From: Snodgrassella alvi_G
GTDB taxonomy: Bacteria; Pseudomonadota; Gammaproteobacteria; Burkholderiales; Neisseriaceae
Assembly: GCA_946478525.1 (NCBI GenBank)
Contig: CAMLCH010000001.1
Location: 62,001-126,000 of the forward strand
Direction: 5' to 3'
DNA: 64,000 bases
Positions 16,853 to 26,205 of this stretch are shown here, one piece after another; position 1 is the stretch's first letter; each line of letters opens with the position of its first letter. The position numbers and the translations under genes were made by a program. The notes beneath the pieces were generated by a model that was given only the letters and a program-made list of their open reading frames with translations, had not been told where the DNA came from and made no database searches.

Positions 16853-17584
16853 ATGATTTTGATTAATGGCAATTGTTTAGATGAGATAAAAACAATTCCT
16901 GATAATAGTATCGATTTGATTTTAGCTGATCCGCCTTATGGTGTAACAAAATGCGAATGGGATAAAATAATACACTTTGACGAATTATGGCCAGATTTGC
17001 ACAGAGTAGCTAAAGCAAATGCTGCGATTTTAATTTTCGGTATTGAGCCATTTTCTAGCAAGATAAGAATATCAAATCTCAAAAATTATAGATATGACAT
17101 AGTTTACGAAAAGCCTAATGCCACAGGTTTTTTAAATGCAAACCGGCAGCCATTGCGTGCGCATGAAAATATCTCAGTTTTTTATAAAAAACAGCCTGTT
17201 TATAATCCACAAAAAACAACAGGCCATACAAGAAAGCGTTCATCACGGCGTTTTGTGGCTACTGAAATTTACGGCAAGGTGTTAAAAGTAAGTAATTACA
17301 ATTCTACCGATAGATACCCTCGAAGCGTTTTAAAATTTTCAAGCGATAAACAAAAAAAATCTCGCCACCCTACGCAAAAGCCCTTAGAACTTCTTCGATA
17401 TTTAATTCAAACTTATTCTAATGATGGGGATACAGTGCTTGATTTCGTTATGGGGTCAGGCAGTACAGGTGCGGCGTCATTATCATTAAATAGAAAATTC
17501 GTAGGCATAGAGCTGGATGAAAGATATTTTTGTGAAGCCCAAAAATGGCTGCAGTCTATCAAGCATAAAAAAGAAACGGATTGA
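16853..17584 (+). CDS. DNA (adenine-N6 or cytosine-N4) methyltransferase
   Basis: A 243-residue amino-methyltransferase of the N6_N4_Mtase family. The catalytic DPPY is at residues 26-29, and the SAM-binding motif DFVMGSGSTGAASLSLNRKFVGIE comes near the C-terminus, which is the order of the beta class. KSRHPTQKPLELL just before it is also typical. The ATG at 16853 is preferred, with GGGAAG a few bases upstream; GTG at 16844 is the longer option. No restriction enzyme gene is adjacent, so it is an orphan that may protect the element or affect its replication or expression. Codon use looks more AT-rich than the other three element genes. Confidence 0.9.
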   Translation: MILINGNCLDEIKTIPDNSIDLILADPPYGVTKCEWDKIIHFDELWPDLHRVAKANAAILIFGIEPFSSKIRISNLKNYRYDIVYEKPNATGFLNANRQPLRAHENISVFYKKQPVYNPQKTTGHTRKRSSRRFVATEIYGKVLKVSNYNSTDRYPRSVLKFSSDKQKKSRHPTQKPLELLRYLIQTYSNDGDTVLDFVMGSGSTGAASLSLNRKFVGIELDERYFCEAQKWLQSIKHKKETD

Positions 17585-17604
17585 TATTTTATTTTAATAA
17601 ATAT

Positions 17605-17634
17605 AAAAAACGCTAAGCAATCAAATGCTTAGCG
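17605..17634 (-). terminator. Terminator for tRNA-Ile supplied by the element
   Basis: Perfect 9-bp stem CGCTAAGCA (17611-17619) / TGCTTAGCG (17626-17634), 6-nt loop, followed on the minus strand by TTTTTT. It lies just inside the element next to the tRNA and may also slow plus-strand readthrough from the methyltransferase gene. Confidence 0.85.
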
Positions 17635-17641
17635 CTGTATT

Positions 17642-17717
<76 letters not shown>

Positions 17718-17767
17718 GTGAAGTGCGTTATTTTAACCAGCTATTTTTGTGAATGCAAGGCTATAAA

Positions 17768-17797
17768 TAAAAAATCATCCGCTTTGGGCGGATGATT
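17768..17797 (-). terminator. rpoD terminator
   Basis: ATCATCCGC (17774-17782) / GCGGATGAT (17788-17796), 5-nt loop, followed on the minus strand by TTTTTTATT. A strong intrinsic terminator 26 bp past the rpoD stop. Confidence 0.9.
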
Positions 17798-17822
17798 ATG
17801 GTTTTAAAAGATAAAAATCTGC

Positions 17823-19781
17823 TTACTGCTTGTTATCATCGCTATCAAGAAAGCTTTTTAGGCGATCTGAACGAGTAGGGTGGCGTAGTTTACGTAACGC
17901 TTTGGCTTCAATCTGACGGATACGTTCACGAGTTACATCGAATTGTTTACCAACTTCTTCTAATGTGTGATCAGTGTTCATATCAATACCAAAACGCATA
18001 CGCAGTACTTTAGCTTCGCGCGGAGTTAGGCTTTCCAGCACATCTTTAGTTACTTCACGCAGACTGGAGTACATGGCCGCATCTGCTGGTGCAACATTAT
18101 TTGCGTCCTCAATAAAGTCGCCCAGATGTGAATCATCATCATCACCAATGGGTGTTTCCATCGAAATGGGTTCTTTGGCGATTTTCATAATTTTGCGAAT
18201 TTTGTCTTCTGGCATTTCCATTAATTCTGCTAGTTTAGCTGAATCGGCCTCTTCACCATTTTCTTGCAAATATTGACGAGATATACGATTCATTTTATTA
18301 ATGGTTTCAATCATGTGTACTGGAATACGTATAGTACGGGCCTGATCGGCAATCGAACGGGTAATGGCTTGACGAATCCACCAGGTTGCGTAAGTAGAGA
18401 ATTTGTAACCTCGGCGGTATTCAAACTTATCTACTGCCTTCATTAAACCAATATTGCCTTCCTGAATCAGGTCTAGGAATTGTAGTCCACGATTGGTATA
18501 TTTCTTGGCAATGGAAATAACCAAACGTAAGTTTGCCTGTATCATTTCCTGTTTAGCAGCCGCAGTTTCCTGCTCACTTTTTACCATGTTTTTGTTAATT
18601 TGCTTTAGCTCATCCAGAGAAATCTGTACGTTCTTTTCCAGATCGGCCAGTTGAGTCTGTTTTTCGATGATAGCGTACTGAAAACGGCGCAAAGCTTCGT
18701 TCCAAACGCGGTTTGCTGCTAATTCTTCGTTGACCCATTCCAGATCTGTAGTACGTCCCTTAAAACTGTTTATGAAATAGTCTCGATCCATGTGCACTCG
18801 GTTAAGGGCAATGTCACGGATTTCCCGTTCAAGTACCCGAATCTGGTTAACACGGCTGCGCAGGCTATCACACAGACTCTCAATCTGACGGGTGGCAAAA
18901 CGTACCTGCAATAATTGCTCTGCAATTTCATTTTGCAGTTTAAGATACTGAGCATCCTTACTGCCATGTGCCTGTAAAGCTATTACCATCTCATCGTACA
19001 GTTGTTGAATACGGTCAAAGTGTTCCAAAGTTTTTTGACGAAGCTCTTCTAAATTGGCAGAGGCCTCTAATGCTGCATTTTCTTCGTCGTTGTCTTCGTC
19101 TTCGTCGTCAAGATCATCAGCTGGATCACTGCTGTCAACGCTGTCCTCTTCTTCAGCTTTACTCAATCCAAGACCAAGTTCATCCAGTAACTCTTCATGA
19201 GGATCAACAATAGCTTCTACGACTTCATCAACTTTGATTTCATCTTTACGCACAGCATCAATTAAGGTCAAAATTTCTGCAACTGAACCGGGACAAGCAG
19301 AAATAGCTTGTATCATATTGCGTAAGGCATTTTCAATTTTTTTGGCGATGATGATTTCGTCTTCACGGGTCAGTAGATCAACCTGTCCCATTTCGCGCAT
19401 ATACATACGAACAGGATCGGTAGTACGACCAAATTCATTATCAGCATTAGATAAAGCTGCTTCGGCCTCAGCTACGGCATCATCATCTGTCATATTGGCG
19501 GTATTATCGCCCATCAACAAGCTTTCGGCATCTGGGGCTTCTTCGGTAACTTGAATACCCAGACCTGAAATCATAGAGACGATATTATCAATCTGATCAG
19601 CATCAGACATTTCATCAGGGAGTGCATCATTAATTTCAGCGTAAGTGATGTAACCGCGTTCTTTACCCTGAATGATCAGCTGCCGCAGACGAGCTCTTTG
19701 CTCTTCTACGGTTAAGGGACGAGTATCGTCCTGATCAGGATTGGTGATGATCGTTGTTTTTTTTAAGGGTTGGTTTGCCAT
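17823..19781 (-). CDS. rpoD: Primary sigma factor sigma-70
   Basis: A 652-residue housekeeping sigma factor. Region 1.1 lies in the first 80 residues and region 1.2 at PVRMYMREMGQVDLLTREDE (about 120). A strongly acidic spacer (DDLDDEDEDNDEE) interrupts the nonconserved region. Regions 2.1-2.4 run through AKKYTNRGLQFLDLIQEG and YATWWIRQAITRSIADQART, and region 4.2 is VTRERIRQIEAKALRKLR near the C-terminus. It directs RNA polymerase to most promoters. It is the last gene of the rpsU-yqeY-dnaG-rpoD cluster, 65 bp after dnaG. Confidence 0.98.
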   Translation of the reverse strand: MANQPLKKTTIITNPDQDDTRPLTVEEQRARLRQLIIQGKERGYITYAEINDALPDEMSDADQIDNIVSMISGLGIQVTEEAPDAESLLMGDNTANMTDDDAVAEAEAALSNADNEFGRTTDPVRMYMREMGQVDLLTREDEIIIAKKIENALRNMIQAISACPGSVAEILTLIDAVRKDEIKVDEVVEAIVDPHEELLDELGLGLSKAEEEDSVDSSDPADDLDDEDEDNDEENAALEASANLEELRQKTLEHFDRIQQLYDEMVIALQAHGSKDAQYLKLQNEIAEQLLQVRFATRQIESLCDSLRSRVNQIRVLEREIRDIALNRVHMDRDYFINSFKGRTTDLEWVNEELAANRVWNEALRRFQYAIIEKQTQLADLEKNVQISLDELKQINKNMVKSEQETAAAKQEMIQANLRLVISIAKKYTNRGLQFLDLIQEGNIGLMKAVDKFEYRRGYKFSTYATWWIRQAITRSIADQARTIRIPVHMIETINKMNRISRQYLQENGEEADSAKLAELMEMPEDKIRKIMKIAKEPISMETPIGDDDDSHLGDFIEDANNVAPADAAMYSSLREVTKDVLESLTPREAKVLRMRFGIDMNTDHTLEEVGKQFDVTRERIRQIEAKALRKLRHPTRSDRLKSFLDSDDNKQ

Positions 19782-19846
19782 ATTACACTCGGTCTAGTGG
19801 TGTCACAGTCTAACTGTGAAAAACGTTTTCGAAAGCCGTCTTAGTT

Positions 19847-21634
19847 TTAAACTGACGGCGTTTTGGACGGGCTTAATAGCAGCAATAACAATTGTTTTTC
19901 GTCGGCGCTTAAAAGTCCATTATGGAGTTTGCGCTTCAACGCATCAATTTGCTGTGACTTAAGGTTATCCAGTAATTTTTGCATACCCTGTTTAAAGCTT
20001 TCACAGTCATCTTCATTTCCGGCCTGCATGGTGTCTGCAGAATCAAGGTAATCATGAATAATTTGTCGGATAACCGGTTCAAACTCTGTATTTCGCATCA
20101 GTTCCAATACGGTACCCATATTCAGTGGGATAACCGAGGCTTGTATGCGTTCTGCCAGCGCGGCAAGGCATGCGTATTCACCGTGCAGGTCTAGATAATC
20201 TGGTATATCTATATATACGGCCCATTGTGGATTTATCAATAGGGCGCGAATTTGCTTTTGCGCTAAAGACATAACCGGCGGTTGCCGAAATGTGTTTTGT
20301 GGTAGTCGGTAGTTTTTGCCTTTAACTTTTGCTTGTTTGGGTTGTTCCTGTCCTAGTAAATGAGCTAAATTGTGCTCATCTATGCCTACTTTTTGGCTTA
20401 GTTCTTGCCGCAATAGGAAGGAAAGGGCAGGAGCCTGAATTTTATTTAACAAGGGTGCAGCTGTTTTAATCAACTCTGCCTTACCTTCATGAGTGGTTAA
20501 ATCAATGTGTTCTGTTAAAGCTTGCCATAAATAAACTGATAAAGGCAGGCTTTGATGTAATAGTGCATCTTCAAAGGTTTTGATGCCGTTCGCACGAACA
20601 AAGCTGTCAGGATCATGTTCTGGAGGTAAAAATAAAAATTGCAAATTTTTATCATCTTTTAACTGCGGTAACGCGTTTTCTAAAGCTCGCCATGCAGCTT
20701 TTCTGCCTGCTGAGTCGCCGTCAAAACAAAAGTATATGTGATCACTTTGACGCATTAATAAGCGGATATGTTCGGTTGTGGTGGATGTACCAAGTGCAGC
20801 TACTGCATAGCCCAGACCAAACTGTGCTAGTGCAACGACATCCATATAACCCTCAACAACTAATACACGTTGTGCTTCGCGAATGGCGGCTCTGGCTTCA
20901 TACAGGCCATATAAATTTTGCCCTTTATCAAACAGAGTGGTTTCAGGTGAGTTCATATATTTAGGCTCACCTTTATCTAAAATTCGACCGCCAAACCCTA
21001 TAACTTGTCCTTTGCCATCGCGAATTGGAAACATGATCCGATCGCGAAAACGATCATAATATCGGTCTTCTTTATTGATAACCATGCCAGTTTGAACAAG
21101 AGCATTACTTGGGTAGGGCTGAAATATTTTGGCTAATGGTTGCCATTCATCAGGCACATAACCTAATCCATAATGGGAAATTACTTCATCACTAAGACCA
21201 CGTTTCAGTAGGTAATTTTGTGCACGAGCTGAATGTTGTAGCTGATGTTGATAAAAATCCGCAGCAGCGCTAACAGTTTCTTCCAGAGTTTGTTTATGTT
21301 TTTTAATTGTTTTTCTGGTTTCCTGATTGTTGCTTTTGCCTGCTTGTTTGGGGACAATCAAACCAATGCGATCTGATAAGAATTGTACTGCATCCTGAAA
21401 TCCTAAACTCTGATATTCCATTATGAAACCTATGGCCGAACCATGGGCACCACAGCCGAAACAATGATAAAACTGTTTGCTTGGGCTGACAGAAAAAGAG
21501 GGGGATTTTTCTTTATGGAAAGGGCAGCATGCAGTATAGTTTGCGCCGCTCTTTTTCAACGGTACATATTCTTCAATAATGTCGACTATATCGATTTTAT
21601 TGATTAACTCATCGATAAATTCGGTTGGAATCAT
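19847..21634 (-). CDS. dnaG: DNA primase
   Basis: A 595-residue DnaG that makes RNA primers at replication forks. The N-terminal CHC2 zinc finger has Cys37, His40, Cys58 and Cys61. The Toprim domain is marked by RVLVVEGYMDVVALAQFG (about residues 255-272) and CFDGDSAGRKAAWRA. A Gln/Lys-rich linker near residue 430 leads to the C-terminal helicase-binding domain. It sits between yqeY and rpoD as in the classic macromolecular synthesis operon. Length is normal. Confidence 0.97.
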   Translation of the reverse strand: MIPTEFIDELINKIDIVDIIEEYVPLKKSGANYTACCPFHKEKSPSFSVSPSKQFYHCFGCGAHGSAIGFIMEYQSLGFQDAVQFLSDRIGLIVPKQAGKSNNQETRKTIKKHKQTLEETVSAAADFYQHQLQHSARAQNYLLKRGLSDEVISHYGLGYVPDEWQPLAKIFQPYPSNALVQTGMVINKEDRYYDRFRDRIMFPIRDGKGQVIGFGGRILDKGEPKYMNSPETTLFDKGQNLYGLYEARAAIREAQRVLVVEGYMDVVALAQFGLGYAVAALGTSTTTEHIRLLMRQSDHIYFCFDGDSAGRKAAWRALENALPQLKDDKNLQFLFLPPEHDPDSFVRANGIKTFEDALLHQSLPLSVYLWQALTEHIDLTTHEGKAELIKTAAPLLNKIQAPALSFLLRQELSQKVGIDEHNLAHLLGQEQPKQAKVKGKNYRLPQNTFRQPPVMSLAQKQIRALLINPQWAVYIDIPDYLDLHGEYACLAALAERIQASVIPLNMGTVLELMRNTEFEPVIRQIIHDYLDSADTMQAGNEDDCESFKQGMQKLLDNLKSQQIDALKRKLHNGLLSADEKQLLLLLLSPSKTPSV

Positions 21635-21714
21635 GCAATTTATACCTGATACTGCCCATTTATTTAAGATTTGCTCTGAGTATTTTAAAGCAAAGTAAAT
21701 TAAAATCTCAGGAT

Positions 21715-22158
21715 TTAAACTAATAATTGTTTAATTTTTTTACTTACTTCACTCATATCGGCTTTACCCGATAATTTATTTTTTAAAACGCCCATTACTT
21801 TGCCCATATCACTAGGTTGTGAGGCTCCAGTAGCGGTAATAGCTGCTTGAATTTCTGCTTCAATTTCTTCTGAACTAAGCATTTTGGGTAAATACTGCTG
21901 TAGCAAATCAATTTCAGCTTGTTCTTTTTTAGCTAAATCTTGTCGACCACCTTCATTAAACATACGTACAGATTCTTTGCGTTGTTTAACCATTTTAGTG
22001 ATCACAGCAATCAATCTGCTATCATCCACTTCAATACGTTCATCAACTTCTATTTGTTTAATTGCAGCTAAGGCCATACGAATGGTTGATAAAGTAGCAG
22101 TATCATGATTGCGTAAAGCAGTTTTCATGTCTTCTTGTAATTTTTGTTTTAAGCTCAT
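21715..22158 (-). CDS. yqeY: GatB/YqeY domain protein
   Basis: A 147-residue YqeY protein: an N-terminal helical part with DMKTALRNHDTATLSTIRMALAAI and a C-terminal tRNA-binding-like domain ending in GKADMSEVSKKIKQLL. It resembles the tail domain of the GatB amidotransferase subunit but stands alone; its precise function is not established. It lies between rpsU and dnaG on the same strand, a place it occupies in many betaproteobacteria. Confidence 0.92.
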   Translation of the reverse strand: MSLKQKLQEDMKTALRNHDTATLSTIRMALAAIKQIEVDERIEVDDSRLIAVITKMVKQRKESVRMFNEGGRQDLAKKEQAEIDLLQQYLPKMLSSEEIEAEIQAAITATGASQPSDMGKVMGVLKNKLSGKADMSEVSKKIKQLLV

Positions 22159-22264
22159 AATAAATCCTTGTAAACTTTATATAGAGACAAACTGCAACTC
22201 TGATCTAATAATGAATGATACAAAGAGCACTTTTGTCTGCAATTACTAAGTACAATAATACAAA

Positions 22265-22296
22265 CGTAAAAACCGCAAGCCTGAAGCCTGCGGTAT
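22265..22296 (-). terminator. Terminator after rpsU
   Basis: ACCGCAAGC (22272-22280) and GCCTGCGGT (22286-22294), one G-T pair, 5-nt loop, followed on the minus strand by TTTTTACG. Its place between rpsU and yqeY suggests partial termination, so the ribosomal protein is expressed more than the downstream genes. Confidence 0.8.
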
Positions 22297-22340
22297 TGGT
22301 TACCATTATATTAACTGAAAATGGAGCAATGATCAGTTAA

Positions 22341-22553
22341 TTAATAAAATTTAGGTGGTAATTGTTGACTGCGCAGACGTTTTTGTAAACGTTTAACTGC
22401 GGCAGCTTTTTTGCGTTTACGTTCAGTAGTTGGTTTTTCGTAGGCTTCACGAGCACGCAATTCTGTCATCAAGCCAGTTTTTTCAACAGAACGTTTAAAA
22501 CGGCGCATTGCAACTTCAAAAGGTTCATTTTCTTTTACACGAATAGAAGGCAT
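22341..22553 (-). CDS. rpsU: Small ribosomal subunit protein bS21
   Basis: Seventy residues, normal for bS21: MPSIRVKENEPFEVAMRRFKR at the start and a very basic tail (ERKRKKAAAVKRLQKRLRSQ). bS21 binds the 30S platform next to the 3' end of 16S rRNA and helps initiation. It is first in the rpsU-yqeY-dnaG-rpoD cluster. A leader of about 250 bp separates it from spoT and holds a perfect anti-SD complement (see the regulatory entry at 22632-22684). Confidence 0.98.
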   Translation of the reverse strand: MPSIRVKENEPFEVAMRRFKRSVEKTGLMTELRAREAYEKPTTERKRKKAAAVKRLQKRLRSQQLPPKFY

Positions 22554-22631
22554 GTTTTTTCCAAAATTAATTCAATAATCAATACTAACGAAAAATTAGT
22601 CTAAAAAAATTAAAAAATGGCCATTAAATGG

Positions 22632-22684
22632 CTAATGTGGTTTTACGGTACCACTAATCCGGTACAACATCACCTCCTAAGGTG
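22632..22684 (-). promoter_or_regulatory. rpsU leader element with strong SD in a hairpin and a 12-codon frame
   Basis: On the minus strand AGGAGGTGAT (22669-22678) is complementary to the 3' end of 16S rRNA over ten bases. Part of it pairs in CACCT/AGGTG (22671-22675 with 22680-22684). Two bases after it a TTG could start a frame of 11 codons plus stop (MYRISGTVKPH, 22632-22667), about 80 nt before rpsU. It could be a ribosome-binding control element for rpsU or chance; no experiment is known to me. Confidence 0.35.
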
Positions 22685-22811
22685 CAGTAAGATAGTATTT
22701 TAAAGACTAATACTATTAAATTTATCATTTACAGAATTTTAATTATGACTGATATATGATCTTCTGTCAACTAAAAAGAATAACTATATCAATAAGCCTA
22801 CTACATATTGT

Positions 22812-25340
22812 CTATATTCGCGTTATTCGTCTGATTTCGGGAATAGAGTGTAAATCTCTCATTATCTGATTGAGTTGATCTAAATCTTTTATATGCAGAA
22901 CAAAACGAAATTCGATGAAGCCCTCAATGCCTTCGAGTTTTTTAGAAGTGGTTTCGACCGCTTTGATATCACCACCATTGGTGGAAATGGCTTGTGCGAT
23001 GGTGGCCAGTAAACCATGATTGTCTAAGGCATTTAAACTAAGTATGGCTTGATAATTATTTGCCTGTAGTGTATCCCAGCTGGCGTCCAGCTGAGTATCC
23101 GGATCGGTTTTTAATATATTATTGCAGGTATCGCGGTGAATAATAATACCCTGATCTTTAATTATTAATGCCTTGATTGAATCGCCAGGAATAGGGTTGC
23201 AGCACTTGGCTAAATGTACATGGGAAGATTCATTGCCACTAATGTTGATCGGGCTAAGTTTAATGGTGTCGTTAAAATGTTCGCCGGCCAATTCGGCTAT
23301 ATGCATAGCTACAGACACTGGTTGCAGTATTCCCATTCCGACATCACATAAGACATTTTCAAAAGATGTATTTTGGTTATTGAGGTCAGCCAAGTATTTA
23401 TCTTTCAAGCTGTCGGATAATAATACATCAGCGGGTAATAAACTGGATAGGGCTTTTTGTAACAGTTTTTCTCCTAATTTAATCGCATCATGACGTTTCA
23501 TTTTTTTTATCTGACTGCGAATAGCACTTCGTGCATGACTGGAGACGGTAAAATCCAGCCAAGCTGGTGTCGGATGCCCGTCACTAGAAGTAATAATCTC
23601 AACAACATCACCAGTATGAAGTTTAGTACGCAGTGGCATCAAATTATGATTGACTCTGGCTGAGACGGTACGATTTCCTATATCAGTATGTACAGCATAA
23701 GCAAAATCTACCGGAGTTGCACCTTTGGGTAAGGTAATTATTTTGCCTTTAGGTGTGAATACGTAAACTTCACTTGGGAATAAATCGGTTTTGACATGCT
23801 CAAGGAATTCAATAGCATTTGCGCTGTGTGCTTGTAAATCCAATATGCTTTGAAGCCACTGATTAGTACGCATTTGTGCTTGATCGAAGCTGGTTTGTTC
23901 ACCATTTTTGTGTACCCAGTAACTGGATATTCCTCTTTCAGCAATAATATCCATTTCGTAGGTACGTATCTGTACTTCTAAAGGTAATCCGTAAGGACCG
24001 ACTAAAATTGTATGCAAACTTTGATAGCCATTATTTTTGGGTATGGCAATATAATCTTTTATACGACCGGGCTTCGGTTTATAAAGGCTATGTAATGCTC
24101 CTAATGCTGCATAACAGGCTGGTATATTGTTGACAATAACTCGAAATGTGTAAAGATCCATGACGTCAGCAAAATGAAGATTTTTGGATCGCATTTTCTC
24201 GTATATGCTGTAGAGGTTTTTTTCACGTCCTTTAACTTGGGCTTCAATATTGGCGCTGACTAAACGTTGACTGAATGCGCGTAAAACTTTGCCAACAATA
24301 TCATGCCGGTTACGTCTGGATGACTGAATGGCTTTTTCAAGTACTTCGTAACGGTGGGGATACAAATATTTAAAAGACAGATCCTGCAATTCGTGGTAAA
24401 CGTAATTTAAGCCTATGCGATTAGCCAGTTGTGCATAGATTTCCATGGTTTCCTGAGCAATACGTCGTCGGCTAGCGGGTTTTTTGGCCTCTAACGTCCG
24501 CATATTGTGCAGGCGATCTGAAAGTTTAACGATGATAACGCGAATATCCTGCGTCATAGCCATAATAAGTTTACGAAAACTTTCTGCCTGTGCTTCCTGT
24601 TGGCTATTGTATTCCAGTTTCTCCAGTTTGGATAAACCGTCAACCATGTTGGCAATGGTTTCTCCAAAGCTGGCAATTAATTGTTCTTTGCTGGTTCCGG
24701 TATCTTCGAGTACATCATGTAGTACCCCTGCGCATAAAGCTTGTATATCTACATGCCATTCGGCCAGTTGTGTGGCCACTGCTAAAGGGTGGGTTATGTA
24801 GGGCAGACCAGTGTTGCGGAATTGTCCTAGATGAGCTTCTGCACCAAACTGACAGGCTTTATTTAGTAATTCCAAGTCGTCACTACTTAGATATTTGGCA
24901 GTCCGAAATAATTTTCCTTGAGCTTGAGCAATAATTGCCTGATAGCTAGACTCAATCTGTTGGCAACAAAGATCCAACTGAGATTGAAAGTCCTGAGTAG
25001 AATGAGTATTTATTTGCTCAAAAAAATGCAAACCCACCGGTCCTAAATTGACTTTAAGCGGTTTACTTTCCTGATAGTGTAAATCTTCAAAGGCAGTTTT
25101 GATTAATACAGCAGCCAAAGCCTGTATACGTTGCTGGTCTTTGGCTAAAGCAGTTGTTATTGCAAAACTGCGCTCTAATAAAGCAATTTTGCCCAAATTA
25201 TGGGCAATGGTGTAAATGTAGGCACAGCTTTCTTCAAGAATTTCCCAGCGTTCAATTTTGCCCAAATATTTAGTCTGGGCAAAAAGATGATTGCGCCACT
25301 GATCTACAGGGGGATCATAAGACAGGCTGGGAGCAAACAT
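22812..25340 (-). CDS. spoT: Bifunctional (p)ppGpp synthetase/hydrolase with N-terminal extension
   Basis: An 842-residue RelA/SpoT homologue. The hydrolase HD domain is intact (HDVLEDT with His208-Asp209). The synthetase domain contains GRIKDYIAIPKNNGYQSLHT and EVQIRTYEMDIIAERG. TGS (VYVFTPKGKIITLPKGATPVDFAY) and a C-terminal ACT domain follow. The HD motif lies about 136 residues later than in E. coli SpoT, so there is an extra N-terminal region of that size, helical and without a family I know. No internal ATG would remove it. It makes and degrades the stringent-response alarmone. It starts 15 bp after rpoZ, in a gmk-rpoZ-spoT operon. Confidence 0.96.
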   Translation of the reverse strand: MFAPSLSYDPPVDQWRNHLFAQTKYLGKIERWEILEESCAYIYTIAHNLGKIALLERSFAITTALAKDQQRIQALAAVLIKTAFEDLHYQESKPLKVNLGPVGLHFFEQINTHSTQDFQSQLDLCCQQIESSYQAIIAQAQGKLFRTAKYLSSDDLELLNKACQFGAEAHLGQFRNTGLPYITHPLAVATQLAEWHVDIQALCAGVLHDVLEDTGTSKEQLIASFGETIANMVDGLSKLEKLEYNSQQEAQAESFRKLIMAMTQDIRVIIVKLSDRLHNMRTLEAKKPASRRRIAQETMEIYAQLANRIGLNYVYHELQDLSFKYLYPHRYEVLEKAIQSSRRNRHDIVGKVLRAFSQRLVSANIEAQVKGREKNLYSIYEKMRSKNLHFADVMDLYTFRVIVNNIPACYAALGALHSLYKPKPGRIKDYIAIPKNNGYQSLHTILVGPYGLPLEVQIRTYEMDIIAERGISSYWVHKNGEQTSFDQAQMRTNQWLQSILDLQAHSANAIEFLEHVKTDLFPSEVYVFTPKGKIITLPKGATPVDFAYAVHTDIGNRTVSARVNHNLMPLRTKLHTGDVVEIITSSDGHPTPAWLDFTVSSHARSAIRSQIKKMKRHDAIKLGEKLLQKALSSLLPADVLLSDSLKDKYLADLNNQNTSFENVLCDVGMGILQPVSVAMHIAELAGEHFNDTIKLSPINISGNESSHVHLAKCCNPIPGDSIKALIIKDQGIIIHRDTCNNILKTDPDTQLDASWDTLQANNYQAILSLNALDNHGLLATIAQAISTNGGDIKAVETTSKKLEGIEGFIEFRFVLHIKDLDQLNQIMRDLHSIPEIRRITRI

Positions 25341-25355
25341 GATAGATTGCCTGCT

Positions 25356-25559
25356 TTATTTTTTTTGGTTTAATAATTCTGCACCAATCTGACCGGAAGC
25401 AATTTCACGAAGAGCAATCACAGTAGGTTTATCATGATCTTCTTCTACTAATGCAGTAGCGCCGTTGGCTAGCTGACGTGCACGCAGAGCGGCAATCATG
25501 GTTAAGTCAAAGTGATTAGAAATGCGCCCGATGCAGTCTTCTACAGTAATACGTGCCAT
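25356..25559 (-). CDS. rpoZ: RNA polymerase omega subunit
   Basis: Sixty-seven residues, normal: MARITVEDCIGRISNHFDLTMIAALRARQL, then KPTVIALREIASGQIG. Omega helps assemble the beta' subunit and in proteobacteria contributes to ppGpp binding, which fits its place between gmk and spoT. The start follows the gmk stop by 37 bp. Confidence 0.97.
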   Translation of the reverse strand: MARITVEDCIGRISNHFDLTMIAALRARQLANGATALVEEDHDKPTVIALREIASGQIGAELLNQKK

Positions 25560-25596
25560 AATAGTTTCCAGTAATTATAAAATTCAAAAATGAGTA

Positions 25597-26205
25597 TTAT
25601 TCAGACAAAATTTTTTCAATGCTCTGATGCTGCGATTTAGTCCGCAAACTAGCTGAACGAATTATCGCCAGTAAATCCAGTTCTGCTTGATCCAGATCTT
25701 GATTAACAATCACATAATCAAATAGATAACATTGTTCAATTTCTTCTCTAGCTTTGCCTAGCCGATAGTTAATTACTTCCTGACTATCCGTACCGCGGTT
25801 TATTAAGCGGTCATTTAATTCAGCCATAGAAGGCGGTAAAATAAATATGCTGGTTGCTTCCGGCAATAATTTACGAATTTGGGCTGCGCCTTGAACATCA
25901 ATTTCCAAAATAACGTTAAAACCCGCTTTTTTTAGTGATTCTACAGAAGCCAAACTGGTCCCATAGTAATTACCATATACCTGAGCATGTTCAATAAACG
26001 CTTTTGCTGTAATCATGTCTTCAAATTCATTTTTGCTGACAAAATGATAATGCACGCCATTTTGCTCACCTTCCCTTGGTGCTCTGGTCGTATGGGAAAT
26101 AGAAACACGGATATCTTGTTCGTGGGTACTAAGGCGTGATACCAGTGTTGTTTTGCCAGTACCGGAAGCAGCAGTAACTATGAATATATGTCCAGTTTGA
26201 AGCAT
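25597..26205 (-). CDS. gmk: Guanylate kinase
   Basis: A 202-residue kinase converting GMP to GDP. The P-loop is ASGTGKT at residues 13-19. The GMP-binding part has SISHTTRAPREGEQNGVHYHFVS (about 35-57), and the core has EIDVQGAAQI. It is first in gmk-rpoZ-spoT, linking guanine nucleotide supply with alarmone synthesis. Diverges from pyrG with about 165 bp between. Confidence 0.97.
   Translation of the reverse strand: MLQTGHIFIVTAASGTGKTTLVSRLSTHEQDIRVSISHTTRAPREGEQNGVHYHFVSKNEFEDMITAKAFIEHAQVYGNYYGTSLASVESLKKAGFNVILEIDVQGAAQIRKLLPEATSIFILPPSMAELNDRLINRGTDSQEVINYRLGKAREEIEQCYLFDYVIVNQDLDQAELDLLAIIRSASLRTKSQHQSIEKILSE

Noticed and set aside
18770..19554. Long open frames opposite rpoD
   Set aside because: Shadows of the rpoD coding sequence; no independent signals.
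24484..24934. Open frames of 105 and 114 codons opposite spoT
   Set aside because: Lie fully inside a well-conserved gene on the other strand and give Cys/Ser-rich nonsense translations.
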